Of a stretch of 64,000 nucleotides of DNA, positions 8,643 to 18,091 are shown one piece after another. The stretch comes from Hydrogenophaga crassostreae (lineage in GTDB: Bacteria; Pseudomonadota; Gammaproteobacteria; Burkholderiales; Burkholderiaceae_C). Position 1 is the stretch's first letter, and each line of letters begins with the position of its first letter. Both the position numbers and the translations under genes were made by a program. Below the pieces are notes generated by a model that was not told where the DNA came from, made no database searches, and saw only the letters and a program-made list of their open reading frames with translations. The stretch spans positions 248,001-312,000 of the forward strand of contig NZ_CP017476.1 of assembly GCF_001761385.1 (NCBI RefSeq). The letters are read 5' to 3'.

Positions 8643-9107
8643 ATGAAAGTCGCTGACATTGTCGGAGGGCTGATCGGGATCTTCACGGGGCTGTGGGTCT
8701 TGTGGACCAGCTCGAACATGCCAGCCGATGTGGTAATGAAGATCGGGCCAGGCTTCTTTCCGAGCATGCTGGCCGGTGGCTTGATTCTGTTCAGTGGGGC
8801 GCTGCTGGTCAAAGCCATTCAAGGCAAGAGCAAAGGCAGGCTTGAATCCCGGCAGTGGTCGGACGTGGGTGTGCGCCGGGGCTTGATCACGCTGTGTGCG
8901 GCGATCCTGTTTGTCGCGGTCATGGAACCCCTGGGTTTCATCCCGACCAGCATCGTGTTCCTGACTTTCATGATGTGGGTGCTGGGCAAACGCAACCCCT
9001 TGCTCATTGGCCTGGTCCCCACCCTGATCACGGCGGGTGTCTGGCTGGTGTTTGAAAAACTGCTTCACCTGTCCATGCCACCCGGCGTGCTGGACAGCTT
9101 GCTTTAG
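8643..9107 (+). CDS. Tripartite tricarboxylate transporter small membrane subunit (TctB family)
   Basis: A 154-residue protein with four hydrophobic segments, matching the size and topology of TctB, the small integral subunit of TTT transporters. The ATG at 8643 is chosen because the membrane protein starts directly with MKVADIVGG followed by a hydrophobic segment; longer in-frame starts would add a cysteine-rich stretch unlike the family. It lies 88 bases after tctC and 15 bases before tctA. Confidence 0.85.
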   Translation: MKVADIVGGLIGIFTGLWVLWTSSNMPADVVMKIGPGFFPSMLAGGLILFSGALLVKAIQGKSKGRLESRQWSDVGVRRGLITLCAAILFVAVMEPLGFIPTSIVFLTFMMWVLGKRNPLLIGLVPTLITAGVWLVFEKLLHLSMPPGVLDSLL

Positions 9108-9122
9108 CCAGGACGCTTGACC

Positions 9123-10646
9123 ATGGGAATCAATTGGGACCTTCTCGTTTCGAGCTACTCGGCGGTTTTTTCGCCAGGCATCATTTTGATGATCTGCATC
9201 GGCACGGCCGCTGGCATCACCATGGGGGCGCTGCCAGGCCTAACTGCGACCATGGGTGTCGCGCTCCTGGTGCCGCTGACCTTCGGGCGTGCGCCGCTGG
9301 AAAGCATTTCCATGCTGATCGGCATTTATTGTGGTGCCATGTATGGGGGCTCCATCTCGGCCATATTGATACGAACACCGGGCACCCCGGCTGCGGCTGC
9401 CACGTTGCTGGAGGGCTACCCGATGGCCCAACGCGGCGAAGCGGGGCGCGCGATGTCGATGGCCTTGTTCGCGTCCTTTTTCGGCGGCGTGGTGGGCGCA
9501 CTGATCATGACCTTCGCCTCGCCGCTCATTTCCGGAGTGGCGCTGGAATTCGGGCCGGTTGAATACTTTGGCCTCGCCGTTTTTGGATTGTCGGTCATCG
9601 TCTCCATCTCGGGGCGCTCGCTGATCAAAGGCGCCATGTCGGCCTTTTTCGGGTTGATGATCGCCACCATTGGTTTTGACCCGATTTCCGGCTTTCCCAG
9701 GTTCACTTTCGGGATGATCGAAATGATGGAAGGCCCGCCCTTCATTCCCACATTGATTGGCCTGTTTGCCGTCTCTGAGGTTTTCAACGAGGTGCAAAAG
9801 ACCGGCAAGATTGAGCGAGTCAAGGCGAACATCGACCGGTACCTCCCCAGCTGGGCAGATATCAAAAAGACCTTCAAGACCCTGACCAGATCGAGTGTGA
9901 TCGGCACAGGCATCGGAGCCATACCCGGTGCGGGGGGCGACATCGCCGCGTTTGTTGCCTATGGCGAGGCCAAACGGAACGCCAAGCATCCCGAGCGTTT
10001 TGGCACCGGTGAAATCGAGGGCCTCGCGGCGAGTGAGAGCGCCAACAACGCCTGCTCGGGCGGCGCGATGATTCCCCTGTTGTCGCTGGGCGTTCCGGGC
10101 GATGCGGTCACGGCCGTGCTGCTGGGTGCTTTCGTGGTTCAGGGCCTGCAACCCGGCCCCATGCTCTACAAAGAGCACATGGATTTTGTGTACCAGATCT
10201 TTGCTTCCATGATGCTGGCGCAGATAGCCATGCTGTTCATCGGCGCGGCTGGGATTCGAATGTTTGCCAAGGTGATTCTGGTGGACCGGGCCATCTTGAC
10301 TCCGTCGATCTTTGTGATGTCGATGGTGGGCGCCTATGCCATGCGCAGCAATGTGTTTGACGTCTACACCACGTTGGCTTTCGGCATCCTGGGTTACGTG
10401 ATGCAGCGCTACGACTACCCCCTCTCTCCGATTTTGTTGGCGCTCATTCTTGGACCGATGGCCGAGTCCAACCTGCGGCGTGCGATGGTGATTTCAGGCG
10501 GCGATCCCCTGATCCTGTTCAGCCGCCCGATCGCGGTGGGTCTGATGCTGCTGGCGGTGGCTGCGCTGGTGCTCTCGATCCGCGGCCACCGAAAGATCGA
10601 AGCCAAACTGGCCGCGACCGAAGGGGCGGGCGCACGCGGGTCCTGA
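9123..10646 (+). CDS. Tripartite tricarboxylate transporter large permease (TctA family)
   Basis: A 507-residue polytopic permease with about 11-12 hydrophobic segments. The TctA signatures are clear: GITMGALPGLTATMGVALL near the start, PGTPAAAATLLEGYP, and IPGAGGDIAAFVAYGEAKR in the second half, which are the duplicated re-entrant motifs that form the substrate path. It completes the transporter with the upstream binding protein and small subunit. The ATG at 9123 is preferred over a TTG at 9117. Confidence 0.92.
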   Translation: MGINWDLLVSSYSAVFSPGIILMICIGTAAGITMGALPGLTATMGVALLVPLTFGRAPLESISMLIGIYCGAMYGGSISAILIRTPGTPAAAATLLEGYPMAQRGEAGRAMSMALFASFFGGVVGALIMTFASPLISGVALEFGPVEYFGLAVFGLSVIVSISGRSLIKGAMSAFFGLMIATIGFDPISGFPRFTFGMIEMMEGPPFIPTLIGLFAVSEVFNEVQKTGKIERVKANIDRYLPSWADIKKTFKTLTRSSVIGTGIGAIPGAGGDIAAFVAYGEAKRNAKHPERFGTGEIEGLAASESANNACSGGAMIPLLSLGVPGDAVTAVLLGAFVVQGLQPGPMLYKEHMDFVYQIFASMMLAQIAMLFIGAAGIRMFAKVILVDRAILTPSIFVMSMVGAYAMRSNVFDVYTTLAFGILGYVMQRYDYPLSPILLALILGPMAESNLRRAMVISGGDPLILFSRPIAVGLMLLAVAALVLSIRGHRKIEAKLAATEGAGARGS

Positions 10647-11215
10647 ACCTTACCCAGGCTGGTTCAGGCCGCTGCATTTCCTCGGATCTGCCGTCCCGGC
10701 ACCCATGGTGGGGCCAGAAATGTTTGACGGACTGACCCCTATGTACCGGGATTGAGCACCACCACCCGCTGCCCAAGCCAGGGCTGTTGGAATGAGCGCC
10801 CTCATTCCTACATGGCAGGGCCGGGCGGACGCCCCTAGGCAAACCGCCAATCCGGGCGCATGCTTGGTGGCTCGATCCGCGCTCGCCCCTTCGTTTGCGC
10901 CGAAGCGAAAGAAGGTCGCATGCCTATTTCTATGTGAAAGCTGGAGGACACTGGCGGCAGACAACTGGCGCATGGGGGGCGCACCAAATGCACCAAGGCG
11001 ACGGCTAACCGTACCAATCGTGGTTCGATTCCCCCCCTGCGCTGAGGCCTGGGGGTTCGCTCTGCAACGGTCCGGTTCACCGGCGTGTCAAGCCGAGCCG
11101 TGCCGCCTGCAGCGCGGCGCGTCTGGTTGCGGTAGAAGGATCTGGCTGATTCGAACCGGCTCTTGGGCTCCTGTTCACTGTGGCCCGTGCGCCGGCCATC
11201 TTGATAGGACTTCGC
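10647..11215. other. Gene-free interval between tctA and a ketopantoate reductase-like gene
   Basis: No convincing gene is seen in about 570 bases; short open frames exist on both strands but have no family features. Two structures stand out: a perfect hairpin GGAATGAG-CGCC-CTCATTCC at 10789-10808 without a T tract, and a longer helix at about 10966-11043 where GCGCA-x-GGGGGG could pair with CCCCCC-TGCGC and which encloses GGTTCGATTCC, resembling a tRNA T-loop. A full tRNA cloverleaf could not be drawn. Confidence 0.5.
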
Positions 11216-12205
11216 ATGACAACTCAGCACCAACGCCTGACCGTGTTGGGCACCGGTTCCGTGGGGCTGGGGGTGGCCGCCGCCTTTGCGCAATCCGGCC
11301 ATGCGGTCACGCTGCTGACGCGGGGCGATGAATCTGTCAACTTGCTGCGGCGCGAAGGCCTCCATGTCACCGGTGTTTCGGGGGAGCACACCATCGTGCC
11401 CGGCGCGATCAACGTGGACGACGCCAGCCATCCCGGTGCCACCAGCCTGGCTTGTGATGTGTTGATCGTTGCAACCAAGGCTTACCAGGTGGCAGATGCG
11501 GTGCGCGCCATGGTGACCCAGTGGCAGGTTGGCGGCGGGTCGGGACCCCGCGCCGTGTTGCTGATGCAAAACGGCTGGGGCTCGGCCGACGAAGCGCGGG
11601 CCCTTCTGCCCCCGCATGTCGGGCTCTTCTCAAGCATGATGATGATTGGCAGCGAACGGCGCGCGCCCAACCACGTGCACATCAACGGGGTGGCTGGCCC
11701 GTTGCGTGTGGGCACACTGTATGGATGCGAAGCAGGGAACATGCGGGCGCTGGCCGACTCGGCCGGCTCCGGCATCTTGTCTGTTGTCTACGATGCCGAC
11801 ATTGAGCCTGCCATGCTCAACAAATTCCTCTTCAACTGCTGCCTCAACGCCGTGGGTGCCCTCACCGGTCAGACCTATGGTGAACTGGTGACCCACTCAC
11901 ACTCACGCCATCTCATTGGCAGGCTGGCAGATGAAGCTATCCGCGTGCTTGCCGCTGCTCGCCAATACCAGGCCGCCGCGCCAGACGGCGCACGGTATGT
12001 GGCGGACGTGCTGATGCCTGTTGTGATTCCCAGTGGCGCGAACCACCGGTCATCCATGGCGCAAGACGTGAGCGCAGGGCGACGCACCGAAATCGACTAT
12101 CTGAATGGGGCCATCGTGGATATGGGCCGCACACACGGGGTCGAAACGCCGTTCAATGAAGCGGTTGTCTCGTTGATACATGCGCTGGATCGCAGCGGGT
12201 CGTAG
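11216..12205 (+). CDS. 2-dehydropantoate 2-reductase-like oxidoreductase (second copy)
   Basis: A 329-residue member of the PanE/ApbA family. The dinucleotide-binding motif is LGTGSVGLGVAAAF, so its second glycine pattern differs slightly from the copy at 2363. LLMQNGWGS matches the family's M-Q-N-G segment, NKFLFNCCLNAVGALTG has the conserved catalytic lysine, and SSMAQDVSAGRRTEIDYLNG matches the substrate loop. The ATG at 11216 starts close to the Rossmann motif. It stands alone, so it may act on a ketopantoate-like 2-oxo acid in a catabolic route rather than in CoA synthesis. Confidence 0.8.
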   Translation: MTTQHQRLTVLGTGSVGLGVAAAFAQSGHAVTLLTRGDESVNLLRREGLHVTGVSGEHTIVPGAINVDDASHPGATSLACDVLIVATKAYQVADAVRAMVTQWQVGGGSGPRAVLLMQNGWGSADEARALLPPHVGLFSSMMMIGSERRAPNHVHINGVAGPLRVGTLYGCEAGNMRALADSAGSGILSVVYDADIEPAMLNKFLFNCCLNAVGALTGQTYGELVTHSHSRHLIGRLADEAIRVLAAARQYQAAAPDGARYVADVLMPVVIPSGANHRSSMAQDVSAGRRTEIDYLNGAIVDMGRTHGVETPFNEAVVSLIHALDRSGS

Positions 12206-12476
12206 GTGCGGAGACGAAAGCCTGCGGGCCTGCGGTGCCGCCCGGTCTGCCCGCTCAACAGCCGGGGGAAGACCGGGCGCATGGACAATGAACCGCCTGT
12301 CATGCCCATACCGCTTTGAAGCGGGCGGGCATGGTGGCCGGTGGCGCGTTACAGTGTCTGCCGCTGTGTGAAACCGCTTCTGCATGGAGTGGCCACAGCC
12401 CCGCCCGTACCGGCCAACCCTTCGCAGGGGCCTTTCTTCAAGAGTCCTGCGTTTCTATACCGACCCCGACCTCCCC

Positions 12477-12986
12477 ATGACCACCGCTATGTACACCCAC
12501 TCCGTTCCCGTTTTCAAGCAAATGCTGACAGCCTTGAAAACCATTCTTTCGCAGACCAGCGAACACGCCGCGGCCAAGGGCATCGAGCCCGATGCCCTGC
12601 TGCAGGCCCGCCTGTTCCCCGACATGTTTCCCCTGCTCAAGCAGGTGCAGATTGCCGCCGATTTTTCGCGCGGCATTTCGGCCCGCCTGGCGGGTGTGGA
12701 TGTGCCTGTTTACGAAGGCCAGGAAAAGACCTTTACCGATCTGGACGCGCTGTTGGCACAGACCCTGGCCTTTCTCGACAGCGTGAAGGCGGCCCAGTTT
12801 GAAGGCAAGGAAAGCAGCGAGATTGTCTTGCGCCCTGGTACGCCCAAGGAAAAGAAACTCAGTGGACAGACCTACCTGGCCAACTACGGTTTGCCGCAGT
12901 TCTTCTTCCACGTCACCACCGCCTACGACATCCTTCGCCACAATGGTGTGGCCGTCGGCAAGCGCGACTACATGGGCGCTTACTGA
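12477..12986 (+). CDS. DUF1993 family protein
   Basis: A 169-residue all-helical soluble protein matching the DUF1993 family, whose members resemble the DinB/YfiT four-helix-bundle fold. Recognisable parts are the N-terminal VPVFKQMLTAL helix, LFPDMFPLLKQVQIAADF, the G-x-E-K-T-F-D-L segment and the C-terminal FFHVTTAYDILRHNGV. The last holds a histidine spaced as in DinB-type metal sites. Function is unknown. The ATG at 12477 or 12489 could be used. Confidence 0.8.
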   Translation: MTTAMYTHSVPVFKQMLTALKTILSQTSEHAAAKGIEPDALLQARLFPDMFPLLKQVQIAADFSRGISARLAGVDVPVYEGQEKTFTDLDALLAQTLAFLDSVKAAQFEGKESSEIVLRPGTPKEKKLSGQTYLANYGLPQFFFHVTTAYDILRHNGVAVGKRDYMGAY

Positions 12987-13122
12987 GCGCGCCAACCCCT
13001 GGGGTTGCGGGCTGAACTTGATCTCGCCGCCCCCGGGTCGAAAGAGAAGTGCCGCTCACCGATTCGGCGCCAGATGGCGGCGGGGCGTGTGCGGCTTAAC
13101 ATGGCGGACCGCTTTGCCGCGC

Positions 13123-14145
13123 ATGCCCATGACAGCACCCTTAACCCTTTCCCCACTCCCCGAGGGCAGCCCCGCTCACGCCCAATGGCGCGACGACCTG
13201 CCGCGCTGGCGCCACCTGGTGCAGGCGCGCTGGTTGCACGCCTTGCTGGCGGGTGCCGCGGTGGAAGCCGCGCCTGAAGGTGCATGGCATGTGTTTGAAG
13301 TGGGTGAAGGGCCGTGGAGCAGCGCACAGGCGCCCACCTTGCCCGGCGCCCGCTGGCTGGATGTGCAGCGGTTCGAACATGGCCCCTTGTGGAACAAGGT
13401 GCCCGATGAGGTGTTGCTGCGACAACTGGGCGAACTGGGCATACGGCACGACACCACCGTGGTGCTGGCCGGTCGCAAAGGGGTGGCCAATGCCCGCATG
13501 GCCCACCTGCTCCTGTACGCCGGTGTGGGCGACGTTCGCCTGCTGGACGGCGGCACACAAGCCTGGGTGCGGGCGGGCTTTCCAGTCGCCCGAGAAGCAC
13601 CGCCAGCGCCTCAACCGGTGGCGACCTTTGGCCTGGCGCGAGTGGCCTGCCCGCAGTACCTGGTGGACACCGCGCAAGTGCGGACGCTGCAGCAAAAACC
13701 CGATGCCACACTGGTGAGCATCCGCACCTGGGGCGAATTCACGGGTCGAACATCAGGCTACGACTACATCGCGGCAGAGGGCGACATCGCTGGCGCCCGC
13801 TGGGGTCATGCGGGTGCGGATGGCGATGTGAATGACATGAGCGCTTTTCACACCCGGGAGGGCCTGATGCTGGACGCGGCCGCCATCGAGGCGCTGTGGC
13901 ACAGCCAGGGCATCGAAGCCCATGGCCACACGGTCTTTTATTGCGGCACGGGCTGGCGCGCATCGCTGGCGTTCTACTACGCCTGGCTGATGGGCTGGGC
14001 GCAAATCTGCGTGTACGACGGCGGCTGGCTCGAATGGAGCAGCGACCCGGCCAACCCGACCATCAACCGGCAACTGCTCCCCAACGACCGAAGCACCCTC
14101 GCTCAGGCTTCAGCCCGGGACTTCAGTATGGATGCCCAACCGTGA
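13123..14145 (+). CDS. Tandem rhodanese sulfurtransferase (3-mercaptopyruvate/thiosulfate sulfurtransferase type)
   Basis: The 340-residue product holds two rhodanese domains. The N-terminal one (about residues 45-165) has no cysteine at the catalytic position, where VVLAGRKGVANARMAH occurs. The C-terminal one (about 180-320) has the active-site loop FYCGTGWRAS with the nucleophilic Cys. This inactive-plus-active arrangement is typical of SseA-type sulfurtransferases, which move sulfane sulfur from mercaptopyruvate or thiosulfate. Start is ATG 13123 or 13129. Its stop overlaps the GTG start of the next gene, so the two are translationally coupled. Confidence 0.82.
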   Translation: MPMTAPLTLSPLPEGSPAHAQWRDDLPRWRHLVQARWLHALLAGAAVEAAPEGAWHVFEVGEGPWSSAQAPTLPGARWLDVQRFEHGPLWNKVPDEVLLRQLGELGIRHDTTVVLAGRKGVANARMAHLLLYAGVGDVRLLDGGTQAWVRAGFPVAREAPPAPQPVATFGLARVACPQYLVDTAQVRTLQQKPDATLVSIRTWGEFTGRTSGYDYIAAEGDIAGARWGHAGADGDVNDMSAFHTREGLMLDAAAIEALWHSQGIEAHGHTVFYCGTGWRASLAFYYAWLMGWAQICVYDGGWLEWSSDPANPTINRQLLPNDRSTLAQASARDFSMDAQP

Positions 14146-14684
14146 CCCAGCCTGTGCGCCCCATCGACCTGCCTGAAGCGTCTCTGTTGAAGGGTTGCCG
14201 GGAATCCGGTGCCTTTGCGGACTGCTACACCTGTGAGGTGGCCGGCGCGGTATCCCACGCGGATTTCGTGGAAGCTTTTTACACCACCCGCCTGTTCAAG
14301 CTGGAACGGTTCGTCTTGCGCTGGCTGGCCCGCTGCCCGGCGACCGATGCCGACGCCAGGCAACTGGGCGAGGGCAGGGCAGACCGCTTTTCGGCCTGGC
14401 GCGTGGAGGCACGCGAAGCGAATCAGCTGCTGCTGGCGGATTTCACCGGACGCACCAAATCGTGGCTGATGGTGGGACCGGCAGCGGGCGGTAACGGGGC
14501 ACCCCGCACCCAGCTGTATTTCGGCTCGGCCGTGCTGCCCCAGCCAAGGCGAAGCTCTACCGAGAAGGCGCGCATGGGCGTGGTCTTTCATGCCCTGCAC
14601 GGCTTTCACCGGCTTTATTCGCGCCTGCTGTTGAGCGCCGCACGCTCGCGGTTGTTGCGGCGCAAGCGGCCAGACGTGCGCTGA
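14142..14684 (+). CDS. Conserved hypothetical protein, coupled to the rhodanese gene
   Basis: The 180-residue product starts at a GTG that overlaps the stop of the preceding sulfurtransferase (GTGA), so the pair is probably co-expressed. No signal peptide or membrane segment is seen. It contains an alpha/beta sequence with FVEAFYTTRLFKLERFVL near residue 45 and LLLADFTGRTKSWLMV near 100, which could be a ligand-binding SRPBCC- or DUF2867-like fold, but I cannot identify the family with certainty. The C-terminus is basic (RLLRRKRPD). Confidence 0.65.
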   Translation: MTQPVRPIDLPEASLLKGCRESGAFADCYTCEVAGAVSHADFVEAFYTTRLFKLERFVLRWLARCPATDADARQLGEGRADRFSAWRVEAREANQLLLADFTGRTKSWLMVGPAAGGNGAPRTQLYFGSAVLPQPRRSSTEKARMGVVFHALHGFHRLYSRLLLSAARSRLLRRKRPDVR

Positions 14685-14703
14685 GCTGAGGGCACTCGAA
14701 GCC

Positions 14704-16776
14704 TCAGAGGCTGGCCGCCAGCCTGGCGGCCTGGTCGATGGCGCGCTTGGCATCCAGCTCGCCCGCTTCCAGCGCGCCGCCAATCACATGCGCCGTTTTG
14801 CCTTGGGAGGCCAGTTCGTCGGCGAGCGTGCGCAATGGCAACTGGCCGGCGCACAGCACCACGTTGTCGCAGGGAATCCAGGTGGGGTTCTCGCGCTTCT
14901 CACCGTAGGACACCAGCAGGCCTTCCTCACCGATGCGCTCGTAGTTCACGCCGCCGATCATCTTCACGTGTTTGTGTTTCAGCGCCGTGCGGTGAATCCA
15001 GCCCGTGGTCTTGCCCAGACCGGCGCCCAGCTTGCCGGCCTTGCGCTGCAGCAGCGTGACCTGGCGCGCAGGCGGCGACACTTCGGGCGCCGCGGTGGCC
15101 AGGCCACCGGCGGCCAGCGCCGGATCGGTCACACCCCACTCGGCTTGCCAGGCCGGCAAGTTGAGGGTGGTCGATTGTTCCCGGCCGCCTTCGTGCACCA
15201 GGTACTCGGCCACGTCGAATCCGATGCCGCCCGCGCCCACAATGGCCACCCGCTGGCCCACTGGTTTGTGCTCGCGCAGCACCTCGATGTAACTCAGCAC
15301 CTTGGGATGGTCCTGGCCCGGAATTTTCGGATCGCGCGGGCTCACGCCGGTGGCGATGACCACCTCATCGAACCCGTTGAGTGCACTGGTTTGCACCTCT
15401 TGGCCCAGGTGCAGTTCCACGCCCGTGGTTTCCACACGGCGGCGGAAGTAGCGCAGCATTTCGTCGAATTCTTCCTTGCCTGGCACCTGGCGCGCCATGT
15501 TGAGCTGGCCACCGATCTCGCTGGCCGCATCAAAGAGCGACACCGTGTGGCCGCGCTCGGCGAGCAGCGTGGCCGCCGTGAGGCCAGAAGGACCGGCGCC
15601 GACCACGGCGATGCGCCTGGCCTTGACCGCGGGCCGGTACACCAGTTCGGTCTCGCGGCAGGCGCGGGGGTTGACGAGGCAACTGGCCGTCTTGTTGACG
15701 AACACGTGGTCCAGGCACGCCTGGTTGCAGGCGATGCAGGTGTTGATCAGGTCGCTCTGGCCCTGGGCGGCCTTCTTCACGAACCCGGCATCGGCCAGCA
15801 GCGGACGCGCCAGCGAAACCATGTCGGCCATGCCGTCGGCCAGCAGTTGCTCGGCCACTTCGGGCGTGTTGATGCGGTTGCTGGTGACCAGCGGGGTGGT
15901 GATGTCCGAGGCGGCGAACTCGGTCTTCATTTTTTGCGTGACCCAGGCAAAGGCGGCGCGCGGCACGCTGGTGGCGATGGTGGGCACCCGCGCCTCGTGC
16001 CAGCCGATGCCGGTGTTGATGATGCTGGCCCCGCCCCGCGCGACCGCTTTTCCCAGTTGCACCACCTCGTCCCAGCTGCTGCCTCCGGGCACCAGATCGA
16101 TCATGGAGAGGCGGTAGACGATGATGAAGTCTTTGCCCACGGCCTCCCGCGTGCGCTGCACGATCTCCAGCGGCAGGCGCATGCGGTTGCTGTAATCGCC
16201 GCCCCATTCGTCTTCGCGCTGGTTGGTGGCCAGGCTCAGAAACTGGTTGATGAAGTAGCCCTCGGAACCCATGATTTCGACGCCGTCGTAGCCCGCTTCG
16301 CGGGCCTTGGCGGCGCAGTTGACGAAGGCCCTGATCTGGCGCTCCACGCCGCGCGCCGAGAGCGCAAACGGTTTGAAAGGCGAAATCGGCGACTTCAAGC
16401 GCGAAGGCGCCACCGCCATCGGGTGGTAACCATAGCGACCGGTGTGCAGGATTTGCAGTGCGATCTTGCCGCCGGCCTGGTGCACGGCGTCGGTCACCAC
16501 ACGGTGGCGCTTGGCGGCGCCCGAGGTGGACAAGGTGCCGGCGAATGGCTTGGTCCAGCCAGCCATGTTGGGCGCAAAGCCACCGGTGACGATCAGGCCC
16601 ACGCCGCCCTCTGCGCGCTCGCGGAAATACGCGGCGAGCCTGGTGAGATCGCGCCCCTCTTCGAGCCCGGTGTGCATGCTGCCCATGAGCACGCGGTTCT
16701 TCAACGACGTGAAGCCCAGGTCCAGCGGGGCCAGCAAATGGGGATAAGGCGAAGCGGCGGCGGTTGGATGGGGCAT
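14704..16776 (-). CDS. fadH: NADPH-dependent 2,4-dienoyl-CoA reductase
   Basis: The 690-residue flavoprotein has the FadH architecture: an old-yellow-enzyme TIM barrel (residues 1-370), a 4Fe-4S cysteine cluster read as CIACNQACLD followed by CLVNPRAC, then a FAD/NADPH-binding region with VVGAGPSGLTAATLLAERGH and a second dinucleotide fold VAIVGAGGIGFDVAEYL. It reduces 2,4-dienoyl-CoA during beta-oxidation of unsaturated fatty acids with even-position double bonds. The ATG at 16776 is preferred over the TTG at 16785. It is divergent from a TetR gene, its likely regulator. Confidence 0.92.
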   Translation of the reverse strand: MPHPTAAASPYPHLLAPLDLGFTSLKNRVLMGSMHTGLEEGRDLTRLAAYFRERAEGGVGLIVTGGFAPNMAGWTKPFAGTLSTSGAAKRHRVVTDAVHQAGGKIALQILHTGRYGYHPMAVAPSRLKSPISPFKPFALSARGVERQIRAFVNCAAKAREAGYDGVEIMGSEGYFINQFLSLATNQREDEWGGDYSNRMRLPLEIVQRTREAVGKDFIIVYRLSMIDLVPGGSSWDEVVQLGKAVARGGASIINTGIGWHEARVPTIATSVPRAAFAWVTQKMKTEFAASDITTPLVTSNRINTPEVAEQLLADGMADMVSLARPLLADAGFVKKAAQGQSDLINTCIACNQACLDHVFVNKTASCLVNPRACRETELVYRPAVKARRIAVVGAGPSGLTAATLLAERGHTVSLFDAASEIGGQLNMARQVPGKEEFDEMLRYFRRRVETTGVELHLGQEVQTSALNGFDEVVIATGVSPRDPKIPGQDHPKVLSYIEVLREHKPVGQRVAIVGAGGIGFDVAEYLVHEGGREQSTTLNLPAWQAEWGVTDPALAAGGLATAAPEVSPPARQVTLLQRKAGKLGAGLGKTTGWIHRTALKHKHVKMIGGVNYERIGEEGLLVSYGEKRENPTWIPCDNVVLCAGQLPLRTLADELASQGKTAHVIGGALEAGELDAKRAIDQAARLAASL

Positions 16777-16874
16777 GTTCAACAATCCGTAAACAATCAG
16801 GGGAAGTGCGGTGCACAGGTCGAAAGAGCGGCATGGCCAGCGGGGCGGTGACCCCCCCTTCGTGCGCCGTGCGC

Positions 16875-16901
16875 TAGAAATATATTCTAGAATTAAATTC
16901 T

Positions 16902-16902
<1 letters not shown>
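16875..16902. promoter_or_regulatory. Two overlapping TetR-type palindromes between fadH and the TetR gene
   Basis: TAGAATT-A-AATTCTA at 16888-16902 is a perfect palindrome, and TAGAAAT-A-TATTCTA at 16875-16889 is the same with one mismatch. Their centres are 13 bases apart. The second site touches the ATG of the TetR gene, so bound repressor would block initiation of that gene directly and could also affect fadH. AT-rich sites of this kind stand out from the GC-rich surroundings. Confidence 0.65.
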
Positions 16903-17600
<698 letters not shown>

Positions 17601-17604
17601 CGGC

Positions 17605-18024
17605 ATGAAACACCTGTCTCCCAAGGAAGCCTGGGCCTGGCTGCAGGCCGAGCGCACGCGCCTCGAAGCCGCCGGACAAGACGGCCCGCTGTTCGTGGAT
17701 GTGCGCATGGAGATCGAATCCCTGTACGTGGGTCGCCCACCGGGCGTGGAGAACATCCCCTGGTACGAGTACCCCGATCTCACACCCGAGCCGCAGCGGT
17801 TTGCCGCCGCTGTCGAAGCAGAAGCGGGCTCCAAAGCGCGCCCTGTGCTGCTGATTTGCCGCAGCGGCAAGCGCACGCTGGACGCGGGCCAGGCCCTTGA
17901 GGCCGCGGGTTTTGTCGAGGTGGCCCATGTGGTCCACGGTTTTGAAGGGGATCTGAACGATGCCTTCAAACGCTCCAGCCTGAACGGCTGGCGGCACGAC
18001 GACCTGCCCTGGGAGCAAATGTGA
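17605..18024 (+). CDS. Single-domain rhodanese-like protein
   Basis: A 139-residue single rhodanese domain. The catalytic loop is LICRSGKRTL, with the Cys nucleophile followed by the R-S-G-x-R pattern seen in active sulfurtransferases. The N-terminal part has FVDVRMEIE, corresponding to the CH2A region. It follows the TetR gene closely; an ATG at 17587 would overlap the TetR stop, but 17605 leads directly into the domain. It probably carries sulfane sulfur, or acts in cyanide or persulfide handling. The physiological partner is unknown. Confidence 0.8.
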   Translation: MKHLSPKEAWAWLQAERTRLEAAGQDGPLFVDVRMEIESLYVGRPPGVENIPWYEYPDLTPEPQRFAAAVEAEAGSKARPVLLICRSGKRTLDAGQALEAAGFVEVAHVVHGFEGDLNDAFKRSSLNGWRHDDLPWEQM

Positions 18025-18091
18025 GCGGGGCGCAGGCATCGCCCGAAGGCGTTGTGGCCACCGCTTGCCGTGCTGAAGGCAAAGGTTGTCC

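Noticed and set aside
10789..10808. Perfect hairpin GGAATGAG-CGCC-CTCATTCC considered as the tctA terminator
   Set aside because: There is no T tract on either side and it lies 140 bases after the tctA stop, so it is noted only as a palindrome.
10792..11331. 179-codon plus-strand frame in the gap before the second ketopantoate reductase-like gene
   Set aside because: Its sequence is rich in Arg, Ala and Cys without any domain, it overlaps the well-supported start of the next gene, and no ribosome-binding site is seen.
14788..16851. Long open frame (687 codons) on the plus strand opposite fadH
   Set aside because: It mirrors the fadH coding sequence, has a skewed composition rich in His, Gly and Arg and no family features; it results from GC-rich codon usage.
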